Below are positions 8,538 to 16,739 of a stretch of DNA of 64,000 nucleotides, one piece after another. The notes beneath the pieces were generated by a model. The model saw only the letters and a list, made by a program, of their open reading frames with translations, did no database searches and was not told where the DNA came from. Made by a program: the position numbers and the translations under genes. Each line of letters opens with the position of its first letter. Positions within the stretch are counted from its first letter, which is position 1. This DNA comes from CAIKMD01 sp963740675 (lineage in GTDB: Bacteria > Pseudomonadota > Alphaproteobacteria > ATCC43930 > CGMCC-115725), in NCBI GenBank assembly GCA_963740675.1, contig CAVUFS010000004.1, forward strand, positions 434,001 to 498,000. Direction: 5' to 3'.

Positions 8538-9770
8538 ATGCCCGACGCACAAGCAGCCCAGAAGTATGATGTCGGCGGCTTGCTTCTGGACCGGCCGTTC
8601 AAGATCCGCCGCCTCGGCCATTTCGGCTTCGACAATGTCGCGATGGCGGAGTCCCTCACCTTCTATACCGACCTGCTCGGCTTCCGTCTTTCCGACATTC
8701 TCGATTTCAACCGCGTCGCGCGCGACAAGAAGACGATCGAGGGTCTGGGCGATACCAACGGCTACATGCTGCGCTACGGCACCGACCATCACGCTTTCGC
8801 GCTATTCCCGCGCCGCGTGCGCCAAGCGCTGAACCACCGCGCCAATACCAATCCCGAGGTGACGACCAACCAGATCACCTTTCAGGTCGGCTCGTTGCGC
8901 GAAGTGGTCGAAGGCCACGATTATTTCAAAAGCCACAGCATCGAGATCCAGCGCGCCGGCCGCGACCCGCTCGGCTCGAACTGGCACACCTATGTCTACG
9001 ATCCGGACGATCACGTCGCCGAGCTGTATTACGGTATCGAGCAGGTCGGCTGGGATGGTTTGGCCAAACCGGAATTCAAAGTCTCGCGTCCCTTCTTCGA
9101 GGTCGCGAGCCTGCCGCAGCCGGCCGAGCGCGAAGAGATCCGCGCCGCCGCCGATAAGGGTATCGATCTTTCCTCGGGCCATCGCGGCTTCGATCTGTTG
9201 CCGGCGAAATACGAGGTCGGCGGCGTCATGCTGCCGCGGCCGTTCAAGATCGTGCGCATCGGCCCGGTGCGGCTCTTCGTCAAAGACATGGGGAAGGCCG
9301 AAGCCTTTTATCGCGACCGGCTGGGCCTGCTGCCGAGCGAAGAGATCGTGTGGGAAGGCGAGCGCTGTGTTTTCCTGCGCTGCAACACCGAGCATCACAC
9401 GGTCGCGCTCTATCCGATCGCGCTGCGCGAGAAACTCGGCCTGTCGTCGCATAGCAATTGCATGAGCTTTGGCTTGCAGCTCGGCTCCTACCGACAGCTT
9501 CGCGACGCGATCGATTGGCTGAAGGCGCAAGGCGCGCGCGTGATCGAGCTGCCGCCGGAATTGCGGCCCGGCATCGACTATGCCGCCTGTGCCATCGATC
9601 CCGACGGCCACGCGCTCGAGCTCTATTACTATATGGAACAAGTCGGCTGGGATGGTCGCGTGCGCGGCTCCGCGGCGCGGCGCAAAGTGAAACAAGGCGT
9701 CTGGCCCGACGCGCTCGAGCCGCTATCCGACACCTATATGGGCGAGCCGTTTCTCGGGCCGCTCGGGTAA
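8538..9770 (+). CDS. Tandem VOC-domain protein, extradiol (catechol 2,3-) dioxygenase-like
   Basis: A 410-residue protein made of two homologous halves, each preceded by a KY(D/E)VGG...RPFKI leader (about residues 9-27 and 224-242). Half one has the full vicinal-oxygen-chelate metal set: His28 (RLGHFGF), His84/85 (TDHHAF) and Glu162 (AELYYG). Half two keeps His286/287 and Glu361 but has Pro243 where the first His should be. In classic two-domain extradiol dioxygenases the C-terminal half is the iron site, so the reverse arrangement is unusual. Context with Rieske and FAA-hydrolase genes supports ring cleavage. Confidence 0.82.
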   Translation: MPDAQAAQKYDVGGLLLDRPFKIRRLGHFGFDNVAMAESLTFYTDLLGFRLSDILDFNRVARDKKTIEGLGDTNGYMLRYGTDHHAFALFPRRVRQALNHRANTNPEVTTNQITFQVGSLREVVEGHDYFKSHSIEIQRAGRDPLGSNWHTYVYDPDDHVAELYYGIEQVGWDGLAKPEFKVSRPFFEVASLPQPAEREEIRAAADKGIDLSSGHRGFDLLPAKYEVGGVMLPRPFKIVRIGPVRLFVKDMGKAEAFYRDRLGLLPSEEIVWEGERCVFLRCNTEHHTVALYPIALREKLGLSSHSNCMSFGLQLGSYRQLRDAIDWLKAQGARVIELPPELRPGIDYAACAIDPDGHALELYYYMEQVGWDGRVRGSAARRKVKQGVWPDALEPLSDTYMGEPFLGPLG

Positions 9771-9782
9771 TTGGGGGGATTC

Positions 9783-10742
9783 ATGTCTTATCGGTTGTTG
9801 AGCTATGCGACGCCGACAGGTGTGCACGCGGGCATTCTGGTCGGCGAGACAAATGTCGTCGATCTGCGGGCTGCAATCGAAGCCTATGGCGGGCCGAAGC
9901 CGTCTTTCAGCGGCATCTCCGTGCGCGAAACGCTCGAAGCCTGGGACGATGCGAAAAAGCTGTTACCGCTTCTCACCGAGGCTTTCGCCGCCGGCAAGCT
10001 CGCGAACGTCACCGCCAAGCCGCTGAGCGAGACGCGGCTGCTAGCACCGATCCTCTATCCCGGCGCGCTTTTTGGCGCGACCGCGAATTACACCGATCAT
10101 CTGCGCGAGATGAAAATGGGCGACGCGCCCGACAAATCGGTGACGCGGCCGTGCTTTTTCCTCAAGACCACCGAGCATTCGATCATCGGCTCGGGCGAAC
10201 CGGCGCATCTACGCCCGGCGCAGCAGATGGTGTTCTGGGAAGGCGAGCTCGGCGTCGTCATTGGCAAGCGCGCGCGCAGCGTGAAGAAAGAGAAAGCACT
10301 CGATTACGTCGCCGGTTACCTCAACGTGCTCGATCTTTCCGACGCGACCGATCAGGCACAGCGGCGCCAGGACATCTACGGCTCGCGTTTCGGGATCGAT
10401 TGGTTCCGCACCAAATGCTTCGACGGCGCGGCGCCGATGGGGCCGTGGATCACACCGGCCGAGGATGTGCCCGATCCGCAAAGCCTCTCGCTCAAGACCG
10501 TGACCAAGGGCGAGGTCATGCAGAACAGCAATACCGCGAACATGGTGTTCACCGTCGCCGAGCAGATCGAATATCTGAGCGAGCGTCTCACCTTGCGGCC
10601 CGGCGATGTAGTCGCGACCGGCACCTGTCTCGGCGTCGGCCGGCCGCGCGGCCTCTTCCTTCAGCAGGGTGATGAAGTCGTGCTGACCATCGGCAATCTC
10701 GGCACGCTGCGCACGCCGATCATTCGCGATACCGAGGCCTAA
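9783..10742 (+). CDS. Fumarylacetoacetate hydrolase (FAH) family protein
   Basis: A 319-residue protein. The ATG at 9783 follows TTGGGGGGA, 12 bp after the VOC stop. The C-terminal catalytic FAH domain contains PGALFGATANYTDHLREM, the acidic metal ligands in VFWEGELGVVIGKRARSV, and MQNSNTANMVFTVAEQIEY (cut here to under 20 residues). These enzymes hydrolyse or decarboxylate beta-diketo or 2-hydroxymuconate-type products. It is the last gene of the plus-strand catabolic set and converges with tonB only 3 bp away. Confidence 0.88.
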   Translation: MSYRLLSYATPTGVHAGILVGETNVVDLRAAIEAYGGPKPSFSGISVRETLEAWDDAKKLLPLLTEAFAAGKLANVTAKPLSETRLLAPILYPGALFGATANYTDHLREMKMGDAPDKSVTRPCFFLKTTEHSIIGSGEPAHLRPAQQMVFWEGELGVVIGKRARSVKKEKALDYVAGYLNVLDLSDATDQAQRRQDIYGSRFGIDWFRTKCFDGAAPMGPWITPAEDVPDPQSLSLKTVTKGEVMQNSNTANMVFTVAEQIEYLSERLTLRPGDVVATGTCLGVGRPRGLFLQQGDEVVLTIGNLGTLRTPIIRDTEA

Positions 10743-10745
10743 CCG

Positions 10746-11471
10746 CTATTTCAGGAAGAATTGTACCGGAACGGTGAGTGAGAGCGTCGCCCCCGGCACA
10801 TCGGCGGGCGGCGGCGGCAGCGGCTCGGCGCGATGGATCAGCGCCAGCGTCTCGTCATCGAGCGAATCGTAGCCCGAGGTTTTCGCGATCTGCGCCGACA
10901 GCACATGGCCCTGTCGATCCATCGTAAAGCGCAGCTGCACCACGCCCTCCTGATGGCGGAACTGCGCCAGGTTCGGATAGCGTTTGAATTGCTCCAGCCG
11001 GGCGAGCAGCGCGCTCTGCCAGGCCGGCACTGCATTGCTCGGCTGCGGCGTGCTCACGGCGGGCGGCGGCGGTGCCGGCGTCGGCGGTGCTTCGACCGGT
11101 GCCGGCGCTGCCATGATCGGCGGCAGCTCACGCAATGGCGGGCGCTTGATCACGGGTTTCGGCTTTGGCGGCAACGGCACGGCAACGATAGGCGCCGGTG
11201 ACGGTGGCGCAGTCTCTTCGAGCGGCGGTGGTGGTACCGGCTCGGGTGGCAGCGCCGGCGTGACAACGGGTGGCGCGACAGGCAACGGCGCCAATTCGAT
11301 CATCGCGATCGGCGGCGCCCCGACAGGCAGTGGCTCGGTTTCTTGCCAATAGGCGATCGCCAGCCAGAGCCCCGCGACATGCAGCGCGAGGATGGCGGCA
11401 AAGCAAACGCTCCATCGCCGCGATCCGAAGGCGGAGTTGTCAATCTCCCAATCGGATACGGCGATCGCCAT
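10746..11471 (-). CDS. tonB: TonB energy transducer
   Basis: A 241-residue protein with a cytoplasmic N-terminus, one membrane helix (VCFAAILALHVAGLWLAIAY), a long proline-rich periplasmic spacer (about residues 55-145, with KPKPVIKRPP) and a C-terminal TonB domain with FKRYPNLAQ and GVVQLRFTMDRQGHV. The ATG at 11471 comes 1 bp after the exbD stop. It couples the inner-membrane proton motive force to the outer-membrane receptor encoded at the head of this operon. Confidence 0.9.
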   Translation of the reverse strand: MAIAVSDWEIDNSAFGSRRWSVCFAAILALHVAGLWLAIAYWQETEPLPVGAPPIAMIELAPLPVAPPVVTPALPPEPVPPPPLEETAPPSPAPIVAVPLPPKPKPVIKRPPLRELPPIMAAPAPVEAPPTPAPPPPAVSTPQPSNAVPAWQSALLARLEQFKRYPNLAQFRHQEGVVQLRFTMDRQGHVLSAQIAKTSGYDSLDDETLALIHRAEPLPPPPADVPGATLSLTVPVQFFLK

Positions 11472-11472
11472 A

Positions 11473-11901
11473 TCACTCGCTGCCACCACTCGCGGCGTCG
11501 AGGCCGACGAGTGCGATCTCGAGATAGCCCGCCGTGCGGAGCGTATTCATCGTCTGCATCAGCGCGTCGTAATCAACCGTCTTGTCGGCACGCAGAAAGA
11601 TGCGTTGGGTCTTATCGCCGCCGGATTCCTGATCGAGCAATGCGCCAAGATTTTCCTTGGCGACCGGATCGTCGCCAAGCGCCAAGGAATGATCGGCTTT
11701 GATCGTCAGGAACAGCGGCTTTTCCGGACGCGGCTGTGGCTGCGCGGTCGATGACGGCAGATTGACCGAGACATCGACGGTGGCGAGCGGTGCCGCGACC
11801 ATGAAGATGATCAGCAGCACCAGCATCACGTCGATGAACGGCGTGACGTTGATCTCGTGATTCTCCACAAGTTCGTCGTCGTGATGCAGACGTGCTGCCA
11901 T
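11473..11901 (-). CDS. exbD: Biopolymer transport protein ExbD
   Basis: A 142-residue protein with the ExbD signature: a cytoplasmic N-terminus ending EINVTPFIDVMLVLLIIFM. The Asp in FIDVMLV is the conserved proton-channel residue in the single membrane helix. A periplasmic domain follows (ALMQTMNTLRTAGYLEIALV). It is 3 bp from exbB and 1 bp from tonB, a tight operon. Confidence 0.93.
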   Translation of the reverse strand: MAARLHHDDELVENHEINVTPFIDVMLVLLIIFMVAAPLATVDVSVNLPSSTAQPQPRPEKPLFLTIKADHSLALGDDPVAKENLGALLDQESGGDKTQRIFLRADKTVDYDALMQTMNTLRTAGYLEIALVGLDAASGGSE

Positions 11902-11904
11902 CGC

Positions 11905-12918
11905 CTATTCCACTTCCGCCGTCAGCAGCGATTCACGCGGATCGGCGCGTTTGGTGATCGTGCTATCGCCGCGGCTGAGATCGCGCGAGACGAGACGCAA
12001 CACCGCCGCCGCCGTATCGCCGACCACCGCCTTATAAGCCGCGACCTGGCGCGCGAAGTGATTGTAGATCACGACGGCGGGGATCGCGGCGAAGAGACCG
12101 CAAGCCGTGGCGAGCAGCGCTTCGGCGATGCCAGGCGCGACGACGGCGAGATTGGTCGTATGCGACTGCGAGATGCCGATGAAGCTGTTCATGATGCCCC
12201 AGACCGTGCCGAAGAGGCCGACGAAGGGCGCGGTGGAGCCGATCGTCGCGAGCACGCCGGTACCTTTGGTGATGCGGCGCCCGGCGCCCGCCTCGATACG
12301 GTCGAGATGCGAGACGATACGCTCTTTCAAGCCGTCGCCATCTTCGATCGCATCGACGGATTGGCGCCATTCCTCGGTCGCGGCATGCAGCAAGGCGCGC
12401 GCGACGTGGTTGTCCGCGCCGACGCGATCCATCGCGACCGAAAGGCTGCGCGAAGCATCGATGACACCGAACGCCTCGCGGATTCTGCGTCCGGCCGCGA
12501 ACAGCTCCATGCTCTTCGCCAGCCAGATCGTCCAAGTGACGATCGACGCAAAGATGAGGCCGATCATCACCACTTTCACGACAATATCGGCATGCATGAA
12601 CATGCCCCAGGCCGAGAAATCGGCCGGCAACAGCCCCGCACCCGCGACAGGCGGCGCGGCTGGTGCAGCGGCAGCCGTTGTATCTGTCGCCGGCGATGCC
12701 GGCGCGGCGATTGGTGCCGACACCGCGGGCGACGCCGAAGCGTCAGGCGATGCCGATGCCGCAGACGGCGCCGATACAGCAGAATTTGCCGCCGGCGCAT
12801 TGCCCTGCTGCGTCAAGCCGATACTCGGCATCATCGCGAAGATGATACCGAGGGTCGCAAGAACGGCGTCGCGCAGAGATCTGCGACTCGATCGGCCGGG
12901 AATAGACGCCCGCGTCAT
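11905..12918 (-). CDS. exbB: TonB-system biopolymer transport protein ExbB (MotA/TolQ/ExbB family)
   Basis: A 337-residue protein, longer than E. coli ExbB because of an N-terminal signal-like segment and an Ala/Pro/Ser-rich periplasmic linker (about residues 35-95), as often seen in alphaproteobacteria. Three membrane helices follow: DIVVKVVMIGLIFASIVTW, ATIGSTAPFVGLFGTVWGIM and ALLATACGLFAAIPAVVIY. The second and third contain the TolQ/ExbB core. It works with ExbD and TonB in the inner membrane and lies 10 bp downstream of the receptor gene. Confidence 0.92.
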   Translation of the reverse strand: MTRASIPGRSSRRSLRDAVLATLGIIFAMMPSIGLTQQGNAPAANSAVSAPSAASASPDASASPAVSAPIAAPASPATDTTAAAAPAAPPVAGAGLLPADFSAWGMFMHADIVVKVVMIGLIFASIVTWTIWLAKSMELFAAGRRIREAFGVIDASRSLSVAMDRVGADNHVARALLHAATEEWRQSVDAIEDGDGLKERIVSHLDRIEAGAGRRITKGTGVLATIGSTAPFVGLFGTVWGIMNSFIGISQSHTTNLAVVAPGIAEALLATACGLFAAIPAVVIYNHFARQVAAYKAVVGDTAAAVLRLVSRDLSRGDSTITKRADPRESLLTAEVE

Positions 12919-12928
12919 GAAAACTCCG

Positions 12929-15178
12929 TCAGTAATTGAGATGTGCGCTGACGTAAGCCGTCAGCGGATTTCCGACATAGCCACCGGCGCCGTTGGCAGC
13001 GACAAAGTAGCGCTCATCCGTGACGTTCTTGATGTTGAGCGCCACGCCCCAGACCGGCGTCTGATAGGCGAATTCGAGATTACCGATCACGTAAGACGGC
13101 ACCGAATTCTGGTTCGTGATATCGCTATAGGTCTTGTCCTCGTAGTTGAGGCCGGCGCCGACCTGGAAGCCCGGTTCGCCCATGATCGCGAAGTCATAGG
13201 TCGTCCAGAGATTGGCCATGCGCGTCGGCACGCCTTGCGGGTGGTGCCCGACCGAGGTCACGCCCTGCGGATTGTTGGTGATGAAGGCGTTTTGCAGCGT
13301 CGCATTGGCGATGACATGCCATTGCTCGGTGACTTTGGCGTCGACCGAGCCTTCGATGCCCTTGGTCTTCTGGCTATCGAACACCACTGTCTCGATGCCG
13401 CCGATCGTCGTCGCTGCGGCAACGTTGTTGCGCGATACGGTAAAGGCGGCCGTGTTGAAGACGATCGCGTCGTCGAGGAACGCGAATTTCAGCCCGGCTT
13501 CGTATTGCCGCGCATTTTCCGGCGCGCCAATGCCGTTCTGCGTGTTCTCGGAATTGAAATTCGTCAGATGGCTGACCGAGACGCCGGCATAGGGCGAGAC
13601 CCAGGGCAGCACCTTATAGAGCGCGCCGACATTCCAGCTCACCGGCGTGTCGTTGCGCGTCTGCGTCTGGTTCGCGAGCAAGGGCAGACCGTTCGAGCCG
13701 AAGCGGCCCGGCACCGTGGTGAGGGGCGTCAGCGCCGTGTCCCACCAATCCTGCCGCACGCCGGCGCGGAACTTGATCTTGTCCGTCACATCGACCTGAT
13801 CGGTCGCATACAGGCTGATGTAGTTCGCGGTCAGCAGATCGTCGTCGCAGGAATGCGTCGCATCGCATTGGAATGCCAGACCGTTGATCGACGTCTCCGG
13901 CGGGACCGGCGCGAAAGCATTGGCGATGTTCGGCAGATCGGCAGTCGTGCGATCGGTCGCCATGTCTTGGTGCTGATATTCGAAGCCGGTCAGCAACGTA
14001 TGCATGACCGGACCGGTCGCGAATTTCCACACCGGCTCGAGCTGATAGTCGTAATTGCTGTCGCGATCGTTCTGGCGGCGCAATTGCCGGCCGGTGACAG
14101 CCGTTCCCGTCACCTTGGTGCTGCTGCTGTCGCCGTTGCGCAGCACATCGAACAACCGGTACCAGTAGGAGAAGCGGTTGTTGATCGTCACCAGATCGTT
14201 GAAGCGCCAGCTATCGGTGATGACCGGCCGTATGAAGCGTTGGTCGGCATCGGCGAAAGTCGTCGAATATTTCGCGGTATCCGACACGCTGCGCAGTGGC
14301 TGACCCTGGAAATAGATGATGCCATAGGAGTCCGGCGTCTGATCGATCTTGCCGATATCGATGCTGAAATTCACCGTGTGATCGCCGAACTTGCCTTCGA
14401 GCTGTGGCCTGAATTCGTAATCGTCGCTGCCGAGATCGCGGAAGGCGTCGGCATGCGCGATCGTCGCATCGGCGCGAAAATTGAGCCCCGAGAAGTTGGT
14501 CGGACCGGTCACATAGCCGTTGGTGGTCAGCGAATTGTACGAGCCGTATTGCAGACTCGTGCCGTAATGGAATTGATCCGACGGCGTGTAGTGCACGACG
14601 TTGATCGTGCCGCCCGGCGGTCCGCTGCCGAAAAGCGCCGAGCCCGGTCCCTCCAGGACCTCGACCCGCTCCACGCCGTTCAACGAATGCGAGATGCCGC
14701 CGAGCTGATCGCCGTCGGAAAAGCCGTCGCTGAAGATCTGGGCGTTGAGGCCGCGGATCATGAAGTGGTCGAAATAACCGAGCAAGTCCTGGCCGCCGAC
14801 ATTGACGCCGGGAGCGTTGTAGACGCTGTCACGGAGCATCGTGCTGCCCTGTTGGGTCAGCACTTCGCGCGGGATGATATGGACGCTTACCGGGAGGTCG
14901 GAAAGCGGCGTATCCGTCTTGCCGAGCGACGGGACAGCGTTAGGGCTGTCGACGCGATCGCTCTGGATCGCGACGCCGCCGGTCTGCGACGCACCTTCGA
15001 CCTGAATAGGCGCGAGATTGATCGTGCCATTGCCCTGATCGGCCGGCCCCTGCTGCGCCCACGCCGGGGCTGTGCCGAAGGTTGTCGCTACTAGCAAAGA
15101 AAGAGTCATCGACCAAAAATTCTCTCTACGCGGGTATTGTCCCCGCCGGCCCCCTCGCGCCACGTTTTGCTCCCCCAC
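12929..15178 (-). CDS. TonB-dependent siderophore receptor
   Basis: About 749 residues from a GTG at 15178; a start at the ATG at 15109 would give about 726. The longer start keeps arginines before the hydrophobic TLSLLVATTFGTAPAWA signal, which favours it. The mature N-terminus runs into a plug domain (LPVSVHIIPREVL, NVGGQDLLGYFDHFMIRG, VERVEVLEGPGSALFG) and a 22-strand barrel ending in ...AHLNY with a terminal aromatic residue. It is the first gene of the exbB-exbD-tonB operon and has a Fur-box-like site upstream. Ligand unknown; ferric siderophore import is the family role. Confidence 0.9.
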   Translation of the reverse strand: MGEQNVARGGRRGQYPRRENFWSMTLSLLVATTFGTAPAWAQQGPADQGNGTINLAPIQVEGASQTGGVAIQSDRVDSPNAVPSLGKTDTPLSDLPVSVHIIPREVLTQQGSTMLRDSVYNAPGVNVGGQDLLGYFDHFMIRGLNAQIFSDGFSDGDQLGGISHSLNGVERVEVLEGPGSALFGSGPPGGTINVVHYTPSDQFHYGTSLQYGSYNSLTTNGYVTGPTNFSGLNFRADATIAHADAFRDLGSDDYEFRPQLEGKFGDHTVNFSIDIGKIDQTPDSYGIIYFQGQPLRSVSDTAKYSTTFADADQRFIRPVITDSWRFNDLVTINNRFSYWYRLFDVLRNGDSSSTKVTGTAVTGRQLRRQNDRDSNYDYQLEPVWKFATGPVMHTLLTGFEYQHQDMATDRTTADLPNIANAFAPVPPETSINGLAFQCDATHSCDDDLLTANYISLYATDQVDVTDKIKFRAGVRQDWWDTALTPLTTVPGRFGSNGLPLLANQTQTRNDTPVSWNVGALYKVLPWVSPYAGVSVSHLTNFNSENTQNGIGAPENARQYEAGLKFAFLDDAIVFNTAAFTVSRNNVAAATTIGGIETVVFDSQKTKGIEGSVDAKVTEQWHVIANATLQNAFITNNPQGVTSVGHHPQGVPTRMANLWTTYDFAIMGEPGFQVGAGLNYEDKTYSDITNQNSVPSYVIGNLEFAYQTPVWGVALNIKNVTDERYFVAANGAGGYVGNPLTAYVSAHLNY

Positions 15179-15231
15179 AAAAAACTACCCGCAAATGCCT
15201 CGCATTCGCGCGTTCGGCGGGGCAAGCTACC

Positions 15232-15250
15232 GAGACTGATAATCACTCGC
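15232..15250. promoter_or_regulatory. Fur-box-like site upstream of the TonB receptor operon
   Basis: The core TGATAATCA (15237-15245) is identical to the centre of the classic 19-bp Fur box, and 14 of 19 positions match overall by eye. It lies 54 bp upstream of the GTG start of the receptor. Iron-repressed transcription of receptor, exbB, exbD and tonB is the natural inference. In alphaproteobacteria Irr or RirA could act instead. Confidence 0.55.
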
Positions 15251-15462
15251 AATCCTCGACCGCGCAAGAGCGGCGCGTTGCGAGAACACAATTTCGTTAG
15301 CGGTCCGTGATGATAGGCTGCCGCTTACCCCGGGGCGGGGTAAATGGCGGAGCGTCGCAGAAGCCGGTAGAGCTCCGTCGCGATCTCCCGCCACGCGGCG
15401 GCAATCGGCTATCTCGACACCCTCAGGCGTCAGTCATCCGCAACAAAGAGGCCTAAGCCTCT

Positions 15463-16662
15463 CTATTTCGCCGGGTTCTCCGCCTTCCACGGATCCTTCA
15501 CCTGCGGGAAGGTGACGAACTCGGTATTCACGTAGCGGCCGTCGACCTTGTCCACTTTGCGGATATAGACGTTCTGCACGATATCATGCGTCTCGGGATC
15601 GATCGCGATCGGGCCGCGCGGGCTATCGGGGTCTTTCCAATTGCCCAGGATCTTCATCGCCTCATCGCCGGTGAACTTGCCCTTGGTCGCCTTCACCACG
15701 TCATAGATCGCCGCCATCCCGTCCCAGCCTTGGACCGAGAAGGGGTTTGGCACGAGCTGGTCGCCGTAATCGCGCTTCCAGGCGGCGAGGAACGCCTTGT
15801 TTTGCGGCCGATCGCCGGCGGCGGAATAGTTCGAGGCACTGTTCACGCCGAGCGCGATGTCGCCCATGTTCGGCAGTTCTTCGTCGGTCGTCAGGTCGAT
15901 ACCCGAGACCGGATGGATGCCAGCCGTGCGCATGCCGAGATCGGCCATCGTCTTCATAATCGCAGTCGATTGCTTGCCGGAGATGCAGAAGATGTACATC
16001 ACGTCCGGCTTCACATCCTTGGCGCGCGCGAGAAACGGGGCGAAGTCCGGGTTGACCACCGGATACCGCACCGAGCCGACCATCTGACCGCCGGCCGCCG
16101 TGAACGCCTTGGCGAAGGCCGTCTCGCTCTCTTGTCCGGGACCGAAATCGGGCACCGCGGTATAGCCTTTCTTCCAGCCTTGCTGTGCCACCCAGGTACC
16201 GAGCGGCGTCACGAGCTGGGGCAAGGTGTACGAGACGCGGATGATGTAAGGCGACATGCGTGTCAGCGTGACGCCCGCCGCGTTCATGATCACGAAGGGA
16301 ACTTTCGCCTCGGCCGTGAGCGGCGCGATCGCCGCCGCGTTGGGCGTCCAAACCACCCCGGCCAGGAATTGCACATGCTCGCGCGTGATCAGCTCCTGCG
16401 CGACGCGTTTCGCGACCTCGGGATTGGGCCCCGTATCGTCGCGCACGACAAGCTCGACGCTGACCCCCGGCGGCAGATCCTTCTGATGCTCTTTGACATA
16501 GAGCTTGATGCCCTTGTCCATCATGTCGCCGGTTTGGGCCTCGGGGCCGGAATAGGTGTTGATGATCCCGACCTTCACGACCGTCTGCGCCGTGGCAAGC
16601 GACGGCATGAGCAAGGCGACGCTGCTCAGCAAATACAAGGCGACAGCAAAAGACTTGCGCAT
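15463..16662 (-). CDS. ABC transporter substrate-binding protein, branched-chain amino acid (LivK) type
   Basis: A 399-residue protein with a Sec signal (MRKSFAVALYLLSSVALLMP...ATAQ) and the periplasmic-binding-protein type 1 fold: VVKVGIINTYSGPEAQTGD, ELVVRDDTGPNPEVAKR, FLAGVVWTPNAAAIAPL. These LivK/AmiC-like proteins often bind aromatic acids in environmental bacteria. No permease or ATPase is adjacent. It follows a UbiD gene on the same strand by 77 bp, so an aromatic carboxylate ligand is plausible. The 284-bp gap from 15179 to 15462 holds only the Fur-box-like site. Confidence 0.86.
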   Translation of the reverse strand: MRKSFAVALYLLSSVALLMPSLATAQTVVKVGIINTYSGPEAQTGDMMDKGIKLYVKEHQKDLPPGVSVELVVRDDTGPNPEVAKRVAQELITREHVQFLAGVVWTPNAAAIAPLTAEAKVPFVIMNAAGVTLTRMSPYIIRVSYTLPQLVTPLGTWVAQQGWKKGYTAVPDFGPGQESETAFAKAFTAAGGQMVGSVRYPVVNPDFAPFLARAKDVKPDVMYIFCISGKQSTAIMKTMADLGMRTAGIHPVSGIDLTTDEELPNMGDIALGVNSASNYSAAGDRPQNKAFLAAWKRDYGDQLVPNPFSVQGWDGMAAIYDVVKATKGKFTGDEAMKILGNWKDPDSPRGPIAIDPETHDIVQNVYIRKVDKVDGRYVNTEFVTFPQVKDPWKAENPAK

Positions 16663-16739
16663 CTCAATCCTCCCTTGTGACTCTTCGCGCTGAGCGCGGG
16701 CGCCGGATTGTTCCCGGTCTGCCCGCGCGGCGCTCTATT

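Noticed and set aside
12107..15094. A 995-codon open frame on the plus strand
   Set aside because: It is antisense to exbB and the TonB receptor, has Arg/Asp/His-rich low-information composition, and no family motif. Long antisense frames are common in high-GC DNA.
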